A DNA stretch of 64,000 nucleotides. Source: Erythrophleum ivorense (Eukaryota; Streptophyta; Magnoliopsida; Fabales; Fabaceae). Where the stretch lies: positions 57,491,088 to 57,555,087 of the forward strand of contig JAIUCV010000003.1 in the NCBI GenBank assembly GCA_026724425.1, read 5' to 3'. The translations under genes were made by a program, and so were the position numbers. Position 1 is the stretch's first letter. Each line of letters opens with the position of its first letter. Of the stretch, positions 35,901 through 47,814 are shown one piece after another. The notes beneath the pieces were generated by a model that did no database searches, was not told the DNA's origin, and worked only from the letters and a program-made list of their open reading frames with translations.

Positions 35901-38900
35901 AAGAATAAAAACTAAGAAAAATTTTAAATTCAAAGAATAGGTTACCACTGATCAACTACTACTCCATGGCTCTATAATACTATGATTGTGGATGTGGCTT
36001 CCCAAATGCTACATTGTCACGTATAGGATCTTTGAACAGTAGCCAAAGACATTTCTAGCGCTCATAGAAGAGATAGAATCACACTTTTCAAAGGAAAGCT
36101 GCAGTGAACAAGAATAGGAACCATGAAGATGGAAGACTATCTTAATAAGATAAAAAACATATCAGACAATCTTATGTATAATTACCCAATAAATTGTAAA
36201 CTTAAAATCATAAGAAAAATAATTACAATAGGTAATTAAATTTTAACACTTAACTAAAATTTTGAGTAAAAAATATATATAATAAAATAATAATAAATAA
36301 AATAAAATAAAAATGATAATGATAATTTAGTTTAAATAAATTAAATGGAGTAAAAGATAGGATTAAATAATCTTAGTTCTAGTGGCTGAAACCATCGTAT
36401 GTATGCTTTGAGAACCCAAGTTCAAATTTGGATCGGCCATTTCTATTATTTTATTTCCCTTCAACTCCTCTCCTCCCTCAGCCAATGTCAACTTCAACAT
36501 TGAATAAGACCGCAAAAAAAAAACAGCCCTTACATTGTTTCAATTGCTGTCTGGTCCCCCATAGAGATTTTTTTTCTCTCTAAAGATAAGTCTGGAAAGT
36601 GTCCACGTGCCACCTTTGTCTTCCTTCGTACACTTCTTATATTGCTTCTTTCTTTATCATTCTTCTGCAAGATGTACTCTATTCTCCTTGTTGGTCTCGT
36701 TCTCGTCTTCCTTCATTCTTACCTGTATCCAAATGAAGGAAACCCAACCGTTGTTTTTGTCCCCGCTTGGATGCTTCCCTGTGCTGCCTTCTTTTAAGTT
36801 TCGTGTATCTTCTTCTTCTCTGTTCTTTGGAGTCTAGAAATTTTGGGTTCGTGTTCAGCCCTGTATCATGTTGAGTTTGTCATTCTCAAGCTTTAATCAT
36901 CCTTTGGCAAGGTAACTCCCTCATATTGAGTAGCTGGCAGTGGTTCTATTTTCGAGAAGTTCCTTGTGGAAAATCCTCTCCTCTCGGTTGAAGAAGTCTC
37001 AACCTTTTTTTTTTTTTCGGGCATCGTTTCTATAGAATTTTTATCGGTTTCATGCTCTGTTTTCATTCCTTTGGTTGAGCTTTCTTCCACTGTAGTTTCT
37101 GTTGCCTGTTCCCTGTTCCGATAGGCACATTATGGGCGTTATTGATGATCAAAATTCCTTGTCAGTTGGTGTCTTCAACCTTTCCCAACCTCTATGTTTT
37201 TAACTGTGCGATGCGGTGGCCTTTCTTAATTGTGACGTTCGTGTAAATGGCAAAATTGGATCAATAGGTGAGTTACTCTTCTTGTAGATGGTTTCCAAGT
37301 TGAGCTCAATGACTTCATCGCTATTCAAATTGTTATGTTCATTTAGAGCTTGAAAAAGAAAATCACAATGAACCTATAGGAAGTGTAAGCTTAAGGCTAA
37401 CGCGTAATAAAGAATAATGAGAAAAAAAAAAATTAAGAACCTTCATGGTCTGATGGAGGATAAAAAAGAAGCGGAACTCTATAATGAGCTAACACTTGTA
37501 GAATTGAACTAAGTAAAAGGTTAGCTTAAATGAGTTAAAAATTAACCTAGGACAAATTACTAGAGTAGAAATATAATAGAATTTTATTCAAGGTATCTTA
37601 ACATGAAGTATGAAATTAGGAAGGATTGTGCTTGAACTAAAATAAATTAATTGGGCTAAGAGGTTAGTAGACTAAAAGGAAGTATTCTATTATTCACTTC
37701 CATTGTTTGATATCTTTGGGAAATTTTGTATCTTTGAGGATGATAAATTAAATTGACAAATGAATTAAATTAATAATAGGGGATTAAGGGTAAGCAAAAG
37801 ATTGACTTTAATAAATTAAACCTAGAACTAGGAATTCGTTTCACTAAATTATAAGTAGAATATTGAAATAAAAAACAAGTTAACTAAAATAAATGAAATA
37901 GTAAACTAAAACAATATTAGCATAAGAAGATCATTTGTTGAATTTTATCAAGTAGAAACTGGTTGAGTAGGAAACTTGTAGATGAAGAATTGATAATTAA
38001 AATAGTGGATTCACTACGTTCAACTATGATAAGTTTGTGCTAGGACTAGAAGTTAATATAGGACAAAGAGTTAATCTAGGATAGGTCTTGTTACCTAAAT
38101 TTTATGAGTTCTTGAATTAAAAAAATTTGTTATGATTGTCATAGGAAACAAGTCAAGTGTTCTATGAAAACTGTAATGATGGGTCGATAATAGAGAATGG
38201 ATAACCATTTAGCAAATACTATAAGTAAATTATCAAATATGATACGTTTTTAACCATTATTTTGTTTTACTTTCTCTATTTTTGTTTGAACTTTGCGAGT
38301 TCATGGTGGGCATTTTAGTTAATGAATTCATTTAGTGTATTGTTACTAGTATATCTTTTAGAATGATATGTAATATGTGTTATGTTATCAAAATGAAAAT
38401 GGAAATGATATGTTAATGTAAGTAGGATTTTCAAAAATTTAGTTAACAATAAGTTTGCCTCGATATGTTTTTAGAATATTGTTTAAGTGTTTGATTTTGA
38501 AATGTTATTCTATTAATTGTGAAATTGCTTTTTGAACCACTTGCTTTAAAAGAATTTAGATATGATCTGTGCATATTATATAATGTGTATATATATACAT
38601 ATACATATACCTATAAGGCGAGATTGTGCAGAACGTTGGTTGTTAACAATAGTCTTATTAGCCTTTGGTGCATCTTAGATATTACTACATGATTTCTATG
38701 ACTAAGTACCTCAATGGCATTAAACTAGATTTTCTTTAAATGTTTAAAGGTTGTAAGGATGGTACTGAGTAGAGACGACGATAATAGTTATGTCTATGAT
38801 TTTTGTCTATAGTACTTTGAGATTTAATATATGGTTATTTATCCTTGTTGGCTGTGTGTCTATGTTAGTATATATCTTATATTTTAAAGTTCTACATGGA

Positions 38901-39829
38901 CTTTTCTAATGATGTGTTTTTGTTAAATTGTTTTTAATATAATCATCATTTTTTGTTTAGAATTAACATTTTAAATGTTTTGAATATGATTCTTATTTCA
39001 TTTATCTATTTTATTTATTTTTCATAATTATCTTCTATAAATTTTACATCTTGACTAGAATATTATGTGCCTATCATTTTCTTGTATTTTAATTTAATAA
39101 TGACGTAATGAACTGATTTCTATTAACTCAAATTCTTTAATTTATATTAATTATCTTATACTTCTTTGTATTAAAAAAATTTCTATTAATTATAATTATG
39201 TTAAAACCTATTTTTATTTAGAAAAATTTTGTACTCATTCATCCATATAGTTATTGTGTTTTATTTTTTACTTATCGAGTATTGCAACGTATTATTTTAT
39301 TTATTTTTGCAAATAGTGGAACTGTGTCTAATGCTTCCTTGATTTAGCTTGGGAGTGTGATTAGTAAAGAGCCAATGTATAAATGTCTATTGTTTTTGTA
39401 TATTTGTACTCTAGAGTATGCTCCACAAACTATAGGCAAGATTCCTTGTCCTTGTAATATGTTTTGTTGATAGGAAATCGAGAGCAAAGTTTTCTTTATT
39501 GCAAATTATTCTCTTCTAATTGCTTGTAGATCTTTTGGGACATCCTATGTATAAAGGGCTTCCTGCCAGAATTTTTACAACACGTTGAGAATTGAATTTG
39601 ACTAAATTTATGAATATGATATTGTTTGTAATGAAAAAATTTAATGCATGACTAAGAATCTAGTTGATTGGATAGGTTTACAAATGCGAGGTTATCTCGT
39701 ATATTGTGACAATTACGTCTTTCTTTTAGGGTTGATATTATGCTTGTTGAAAACTTAGTTTCACTGAATGATTTAGTTACATAAACATTGGTTGGTTTGG
39801 ATACTTAGTATAACCCTATTGTTATTCTG
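35901..39829. other. Gene-free stretch, possibly with an untranslated gene fragment
   Basis: Nothing certain. 36,540-37,200 is less AT-rich and pyrimidine-rich, like a plant 5' leader, with a 76-codon plus frame (36,607-36,837) and a 65-codon minus frame (36,893-37,090, ending LPATQYEGVTLPKDD); neither is recognisable. 37,200-39,800 is AT-rich with no repeats that I can delimit. Confidence 0.4.
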
Positions 39830-42800
39830 CTTGTAGATAAGGAAGACTTGATTTGGATTGATCTTCAAGCTACTCTCCTCACTTATGAAAGTATGCTCAA
39901 GCAACTAGATATTTTAGTAGTCTTAACCTTGAGCAACTTGCTACAAATGTTGTTATGAACAAATCTGACAATTGCTTCTCCAACTTTGAAAGTGGCAATA
40001 GAGCTTAATGGAGAGGTGCTAACCTATAGGGCTTTAAGGGAGTTAGAAATCGTGACAAGGGCAGAAATCAAAGCAGATCAACTTGTTAAGTTTGTAGTAA
40101 GATTGGTCATACAATTGCTACATGTTATTTCACTTTGATAAGATCTATATGGGGTCTTAGCCTAAGTAAAATAGAAACAATAGTTAGAGTTATACTGCTT
40201 GCCTTGCTAGCCCACACACTATTAATGATTAATTTTGGCATAGGGATGGTGGGCCAATAATCATGTAACTAATAATGGTTGTTAGATTAAGAATCTAAAG
40301 GAGAATTTTGGTAAGACAAACTTAGTTGTTGGAAATGGCAAAAAACTTCAAATTAAGATTGTAGGTTCAGCTACCATATCATGTGCAAATTAGTCTCCTG
40401 CAATGAAAGAGGTTTAATATGTGCTAAATATTACTAAAATAATTTTATGAGTGTGTCCAGATTAATAAGTGATAACAATGTGCGTGTTGAATTTAACTCT
40501 ATTAGTTGTTCTATGAAGGACAAGGGCATAAGGAGCATTTTGCTATAAAGGAGGCTTAAGGAAGGATTATACAAGATGACACTAGCTTCCGTAATAAAAG
40601 TATTACCACTACTTTTGTTTTTGTTAAAGAGGATTGGCATAGAAAGTTAGATCATCTCTTTGATAGAGTTTGTCACAAGTCTTAAGTTAAAGTAATGTCA
40701 AACTTATTTCTAATGAGAATTCTGTGTTTTGTAAAACAAGCCAATTTAGTAAGTCCCACTTACTGCACTTTAAATCATCATAATCACAAACAAAATTTTT
40801 GTTAAATTTGCTCCATAATAATCTGTAGGGACTTTCCCTAGTTGCATCAACCTTTGGCTTTAGATATTATATCCATTTTTGATGACTTTAGTATGTACAC
40901 ATGGATTTATCCATTTAAATAAAAGGGAGAAGCTATAAGTGCCTTTGTACAATTCAAATAGTTAGTTGAAAATTAGAAAGAAAAATTAAGGTGTTGCAAA
41001 GTGAATAGGGATGAGAGGAAAAAAATTTTGCTAATATTGTTCAACAATTAGGGATTTTGTTCAGACATTCATGTTCCTATACTTCCACACATAATGGGAG
41101 AGCTGAATGCAAATACAAGCATATAGTTGAGGTTGGACTTACACTATTAACTTAGGTAAAAATGCCTTTGTGCTATTGGTGGGAGGCATTTTAAACCTTA
41201 GTTTTCCTTATACCACTGACTCCATTTCTAAAAAGTAGTTCACCCTCATTCTTGTTGTTTAATAAAATACTTGACTGCAAAAGTCTCATATCATTTGGAT
41301 GTGCATATTATCCGTGTCTAAAACCTTACAACTAGTATAAGTTATAGTATCATACCTTGAGGTGTGTATTTTTAGGTTACAACAGTACTCATAAAGGGTA
41401 CAAATGCTTGAGTTCAACAAGGAAGATATATATTTCAAGGCATGTGGTGTTTAATGAACAGGACTTTCCTTTTACAAGTAGTTTTTTGAATACAAAACAA
41501 CCTTTTCAGTTGATCAGTGCTTTAGACTACTTTAATCCTTTAACTTTTCAACATATTGATAATTATAACAAAAACTTTGCTTCTTAATCTGCATTATCAA
41601 AGACTGACTGATCTAAATTTGTTAGACTCGTGAGTTGCATAACTCCTAATTTAATAAATGAAGTTTAGCTTCAGAGTCTTGTAATTTTGATAGTTATGAC
41701 AAAAACATCATTTATGCTACCTTTTCTATTGTTTAACATGATATAGTAGTTAAACTATGTAGTTTTAGAAGAATAGAAGAAGAAGAACAAGGTAATTTAG
41801 GTCACCAAATAGTTACCTGAAGCAAAAAGAGGATCTTTAAGCCTAAATATCCCTTTGTTGGGTTTTCATCGATTGAATTTGAATTTATGTAGAACCCAAG
41901 ATAGTAAGAGATTCTTTGTCCATTTCTTATTAGAAGAAAGCCATTGAAGTAGAGTATAGAGCTCTTGTGAAGAACAATACCTGGATTCTTATTCTTCGTA
42001 CTAATCAGGCTAATCTTGTTGATTGCAAATGAGTATTTAAAACTAAACTCAGTGCTAATGGTTTTATTAATAAGCATAAAGCTAAATTGATTGTAAAAGG
42101 TTTTAACAATATCTTGGGATAGATTTTGGAGAAACCTTTTGGCATGAACAATAAGGCAAGTTTTGACCATTGTCATGTCCTTGAGATTAAATAATGCCTT
42201 TTCAATGGATATCTTCGAGAAATAGTGTACATGAATCAACCAAAAAGGTTTGAAGATCAAAATAATCCTACTCATGAATGCAAGCTATCTAAGGCTTTAT
42301 ATGTATTAAAGCAAGCACCAATGACCTTGTTTGATAAACTAAAGACTACATTGATCAGTTGGGATTTTCATAGCATCAAGGGAGATACTTCTTTGTTTAT
42401 GCTCAGAACACAATCCTATACATTAATCATATTAGGGTATGTGGATGACATTTGGTTATTGGAGATGATCCTAAATTGCAACAAGACTTTGTTCAAAGAC
42501 TAAATCATCTATTTGCTTTTAAGGACCAAAGGACGTTACTTTATTTCCTTGGTTTTAAGGTGTTTAAATATAGTTTAAGTATGTTCATTAATCAAAGCAT
42601 GTATGTTTTGGATGTCTTAAAAAAGTTTAATATGGAAGATGCTAGTCCTTGTCCTACTCCAGTGGTAGTAGTAAAAGCTTTGTCCACTTATGATGATGAG
42701 TTGTTAATAGATCCTATACATTTTTGAAAAACCATAGGAGCTTTGCAATATCTAACTAGCACTAGACTAGATATTGCCTTTTCAATTAATAAGTTAAATC

Positions 42801-43395
42801 AATTCTTAAGTGCTTGAACAACTAGTCATTAGGAAGTAGTAAATCATGTATTAAGGTATCTCAAAGGCACTATTCATCTTGGCATTCTTGTCAAACTTGC
42901 TACATAGTTGGGAATTACAAGCATTTTAGATGTGAAATAGGCAACTTGTCTTGATGGTAAGCATTTGGTTGTAGGCTATTGTGTTTTTTCTTGGAGACAC
43001 TCTTGTTTTCTGGTCTTCCAAGAAGCAAAAGGTTGTTGCAAGCTGTAGTAATGAGTCTTAAGTATAGAGCTTTAGCAAACCTGGCAAGTGAAGTCATTTG
43101 GATGTAGTCGTTATTTGATGAAATCAACTTTTTATTAAAATCTATTCCCATTTTACAGTGTGATAATTTTAATGCAAATGCTCCAGCTTCATATCTTATG
43201 TTTCATTCTAGAACGAAGTACATTGAAATTGATGTTTACTTTGCAAGAGATAAAGTTCTAGTCAATGGGCTTTTTGTTTACTATGTTCCATCATTTGAGC
43301 AACTTGCTGATTATTTTACAAAAGGTCTCACACAAGTTTTAGTTACTTTGTTATAAACCGGAAGTGTGTGAGTCACCTACCCGTTTGAGAGGGCA
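39830..43395 (+). pseudogene. Decayed Ty1/copia gag-pol
   Basis: Remnant of a copia polyprotein broken by many stops and frameshifts. In order: a gag tail (TYESMLKQL near 39,885); a CCHC knuckle at 40,084-40,125 (C-x2-C-x4-H-x4-C with a stop inside); a protease trace (near 40,230); the integrase core DDFSMYTW at 40,881-40,904 and a later NGRAECKYKH-like segment near 41,095; an integrase C-terminal FLGYNSTHKGYKC segment at 41,370; reverse transcriptase with YVDD at 42,438-42,449; and RNase H FWSSKKQKVVAS near 43,010, with a final QLADYFTKGL near 43,300. This order (integrase before RT) defines Ty1/copia. No 5' LTR or primer site was found, so the left end is missing or unrecognisable. It cannot encode working proteins. 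Confidence 0.88.
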
Positions 43396-43696
43396 TGTCA
43401 ATACACCATTGATTAATGGTGGTGTGATGTACGTTGTAGTTAACTATAGTTAATTATATTTTGTATATTAGAATTTTGTAAATATTTATATTTTTGGCTG
43501 TTTAGCTTTTACAAACTTCTTGAAGATTCTTTCTGCTATAGAAGTAGGACACGTGGCATTTTGTTATTATCTCAATTGTAATAAACTCTACTTTATACGT
43601 AAGTAAATTCTGCTACTCTCTGTAACAAGTACTGAGAGCCTTCAATCTATCTCCTTCCCTATTTTCTTTCGTTAGTGGAGTTTATCCTTTTCTCAA
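43396..43696 (+). repeat. Probable 3' LTR of the decayed copia element
   Basis: A purine tract (GAGAGGGCA) ends at 43,395 and the following TGTCAATACACC is at the right place for an LTR start, about 45 bases after the RNase H frame ends. A TATA-rich middle and a CT-rich end (TCTATCTCCTTCCC) fit. The right boundary (TTTTCTCA near 43,696) is a guess because no partner LTR is visible. Confidence 0.5.
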
Positions 43697-44689
43697 ATAA
43701 AGGAAACCAATTCTCTTAATCTTTTAGTCCTTGAATATCACCTATCAAAGATTCTGAGACGTTGGATGAGGAATGAAAGAACAATTCATGATCCGGTGAA
43801 GAATTTTCCTGATAGCGTTGAGGAAGACTAGGTTTCCACTTTGTAATGCCGAATTTACCCATCCCCAGTTCCTGATCAAAAGCTTGTGAAAGAAAATTTT
43901 TGGAAGCGATTTTAATTTCATTCATTCTTTTATTTCTGCTGCCCACCCGGAGAATAATGGCCCAACCTTCCCTATCAAGATTCAAATCCTGAGATTCTCC
44001 ATATTTAATATTCTCTCTGGAAGGCCTGAGATGCTGCCTCTTTTTGTTTAAGGAGAGGAATTATATTCTAGTTACAGAAACACAATAGAATGGATTGTTC
44101 GGGGGGAGAAGAAAGAGATAAAAAATTTAATCACATTTAAGAGCACAATATTCTCCGTTTCATTTCAATAACAAACATCAAGGACTCAAACATCAAGTAA
44201 GAAACACATAAACATTGCACCAAATAAAAGAAAAAGAAACACACATACAAACATCAGCAACTTTCTTGAACTAATCAATGCGACATCCAAAGCCACAAAA
44301 CAAATGATATGGCTACTTGAAATTTAATTCATAAATACTTTCAGATGCTTTTAACTCATAAGATCCATATTCAAAGCCATAAAGTAGGGCAGAATCTGAT
44401 CCATCAAGCTTCACGAGCTATATCATATAAACAATGGAAAGGGAAATCAGAGATCCGTCCAAAGCAGATGTCCACTGCTTTTCAGTAACATATCCTGTCG
44501 CATCAAAACCTGAATAAAATAATAAGAAAACTTTCAGGATTGGAATATTATGTAAAAAAAGAAATTTCTTATATCCCATCCTATACTGCCAAAATATATT
44601 ACACCATATGTTACATTTTTTTTTAAATTTTTGTTGGGTAAGCCAAGACACTAATTAATTTTTTGTTTAATAGGTTTCTAGTCTTTTAT
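43697..44689. other. Gene-free stretch with two unexplained minus-strand frames
   Basis: A 90-codon minus frame (43,716-43,985, with GWAIILRVGSRN and KPSLPQRYQENSS) has normal-looking composition but no family I can name. On the minus strand an AG acceptor before 44,510 opens a short frame (FDATGYVTEKQWTSALDG) ending at 44,418, which could be a stranded terminal exon. Neither is called as a gene. Confidence 0.35.
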
Positions 44690-45235
44690 TTTGTTCTTTA
44701 AAAATTAACTTAGTATCATTTAAAATAGGTAAACTAATACCAAAAAAAAAATTTGAGTGAGCTAATTAAATTAAATATTCTTTCTTTTTTTATTTACGCA
44801 ATATAACAAGTATTAAACCAAAATACGCATTATTACAAGATTCATTTAGTTTTCTAAAGATTACATAAATATTATTTGTAACAATAAATTAATACTAACA
44901 AAAATATTTGAGCGACCCAATTAAATAAAATACTCTATCTTACCCTTGCTTATATAATATAACAAGTATGAAACAAGAATATGCATTACCAAAAAAACTC
45001 ATTTAGTCCATTAACAATTATTTCAATATCATTTGGGTAGCAAATTAATACTAAAAAAAAAAAATCTTTGAGTGAGCCAATTAAATAAAATATTCTTTTC
45101 TCATCTTATTTACATAATATAATAAGTATTAAATTGAAATATGCATTACTACAAAACTTACTTGATCCTTTAAAAATTATCTCAATACCATTTGGTAGAA
45201 AATTAACACAAAAAAAAAGGAGTGATCCAATATAT
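44690..45235 (+). repeat. ~155-bp tandem array, about 3.5 units
   Basis: GAGTGAGCCAATTAAATAAAATA-type starts lie at 44,755, 44,910, 45,070 and 45,220 (spacings 155, 160, 150). Each unit continues with AATATAACAAGTAT, ATATGCATTA, CATTTAGTCC, TATCATTTGG and an A run. The left unit is partial. The unit length is in the range of plant satellites, but the array is short. Confidence 0.88.
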
Positions 45236-45491
45236 TATCAAATATTTTTTTGGCAGTAATTTACGATCACAAACTTCAAGCCCTAAACTCTTAACTAAAA
45301 AATTCAAACCCCAATTTGTTAACTAATTAGAATAAGACGTATATGTACAATATGAGATCAAAAGTAATGTATTCAAAATTTTACGTACATAACCAAAAAA
45401 AGAAAAAGAAAGAAATTATTTGTAAAAAAAAGGCTTCCTATTCCATAATGTGGCCTTCTAATTTCCCACTTCGATTGCTAACACACCAATT

Positions 45492-45526
45492 GTTGTTATT
45501 GTTGTTGTTGTTGTTGTTGTTGTTGT
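45492..45526. repeat. (GTT)n microsatellite
   Basis: TTGTTGTTATTGTTG then uninterrupted GTT units. Confidence 0.95.
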
Positions 45527-47814
45527 CTTTAGGTTGATTGTATAGGCAATAGTGATAATTCAAATCCTATTAAAAGGATTGAAATAGAGGAATTTGCTGA
45601 TTCAATGTCATAAACCCCTGTTGTGTTTGTGTTACGATCTCCCATATTCAAAAAATTGATTGCTATACTTAACATAAATGACAATGAATTAGAAAATAGT
45701 GTCATGAATGACCTAAAGCCATCTTGCATCTCTAGCGGTGTCAGTGTATAAAAGGATGCCTTAAGAGCTATAAAAGGAAATTATGGAAGTCGTGGTGTGT
45801 AATAGAAGAGACAAACACCTCTAAAGTTTATATATGGCGGTGTTATCATGAAACAAGATGGAAAACACTTCTAAAGTCTTATAGCTTCTATGTCTAGGCA
45901 TAGCAAAATGATGCAACACCTCTAAATGGAATGAAACTAGTATCATAGTTTCCATCAACATCCTTTTCAATGGATGCTCTAATTGACAAAAAGCCATAAG
46001 CTTTCTTTCTTGACTTCCCTTCTAGAATTGTTGGCCTTGATAAGCAATATGCCAATGGAGTAGGCTAAAAGACCATGATATCTCTATGTTCAATGAGGGC
46101 ATGAAGCATAGTTTCACAATCCTATTTAATGATCTTCTAACTTGTATAAGTCCTTCACTAGATTAGCTTGTAAAAATTATAGAAGGTTAAATGTTTGAAT
46201 AAATTGTATTTAGAAAAGAAAAAATAATAGTGACCATTATTTAAAAATTTACCATAAAAGTAGTGGCATTGTTCGCAAGATAAATCCATTGTTGAATATA
46301 TCTCTAATACCATCTTATGTACTTAGAGGTATGATTCGTTGGCTTTGTAAATATATTAATATAAGACTTAGCATCATGCTTATGAAGCCACATATCAATG
46401 AAATGTCTTTGCTCATCGCCAGTCTTCTAGGTTATGTTTAGAAGGGTATGAAATGGAAAGGCTTATAATGGAATGGAATAGAAAGGCAAGGAGTGGAATG
46501 GAAAGTCATGTGCCATTCCTTTGCTTGGAAGTTTAATGAGGCAAAAGGAAGGAGTCCACGTACTATTTTTTAAAAGTTATAATAAAAATAAATGGGATAG
46601 AATAACTTATAAATTATTTTTTTCCAGTAATTCCTTTATCACTCCCAACATGTATCTTTTTATATATAAATTTGTATAATTCAAAGACATATAGCTTTCA
46701 AGTGTCATCAACTCCTTTTCTTGTTTTCATTCCCTAGTTTCAGCTTCCACCATTTAGCATGTATATTCACTCTTATCTTAGCAACACTTGTACATGTCTA
46801 GTGTAAAGGTTTTCTTTTCCTATCTAGTGCAAAACACATAAGTAAGAGAGGCTTTATCCGCTTTCTCATTGATACATATTGTACAAATACTAAGGTAAAG
46901 CAAGATGAATAGAAAAACAATAGAATTTTTTTAAATTAAGAGAACCATATGCCCTTCCTACCTAGCTTAAAGGCTAGAGATAGTACCAGCTGCATAATAC
47001 ATAAAACCCATAAATCATAGTAATTAAAATCATTTGATTCACGATTCAGAAAGTACTATTCGTCATGATATAGATATGCAACAATACAAATTGGTAGTCA
47101 AGTCATTCTTGTGCCATAATTATTTGTCTAAATTACTAGAATCATGTTATTCAAGCCAAAATCAATGACTCATAGCCTTTTGGTAGAATGTCGCAAATCT
47201 AACAGGTCATGAAGTTGGGTCCTTTGTGACTCAAAGCAACTTGCTAGCTAAAGAAGATGATGCTTAGCCTTTTTTTTTTCCTTTGGTGTGAAATGACACT
47301 AAGTGTCTCATTTCACCTGTTAAAGGATTTGTGTAGTGTTAAAATTGTGAGTAGTTGAAGCTATAAGCATTTTTTTTATTAGGTACAACTAAGTGGAATG
47401 ATTTTGTTCCATTTAGTTAAACCTTTTTTTCAATTGTTTTCCTATTAGTTGTAGACTTCTTATTTGGCTTTGAAATGTACCCATGCTGTATATTCATGAG
47501 ACTTTTGATTTAGAACTTTTTTTTCCTCTTTTGAGTAAAACAACATAGTTTCATTTATTTGACTTTGAATAAGATTTAGAAAGTACTTGGTAATAGGAGG
47601 CTGACGTATATAAGGCTTTATAATTTATTTATATACCCAAGGCTAAAACCTAAACTTTAGTTGCAAGAATTTTCCTACTTTTGTTATGTTCTTTGGCCGC
47701 AAACTATTGTAGATGTAACACAATGTCTTTTACTATTGTAGTGCTATCTTGTTCTTTGGACATGGTAGGCTAGCGTAGTGGCAAATATTTTCTTATTCTA
47801 TCTTTTCTTATTGT
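45527..47814. other. Gene-free stretch left of the hAT remnant
   Basis: No supported gene. A frame around 45,540-45,740 (IEIEEFADSMS and on) is broken by stops. GGAATGGAATAGAAAGG-like purine phrases occur at 46,445-46,520. An imperfect inverted repeat stands at 47,288-47,318. hAT terminal inverted repeats could lie here, but I could not pair them. Confidence 0.45.
47288..47318. repeat. Short imperfect palindrome
   Basis: GTGAAATGACACT and AGTGTCTCATTTCAC are reverse complements apart from a two-base bulge, separated by two bases. It lies about 500 bp before the hAT transposase remnant. No function is known. Confidence 0.7.

Noticed and set aside
41802..42275. 157-codon minus-strand gene
   Set aside because: It is the antisense shadow of the copia reverse transcriptase region.
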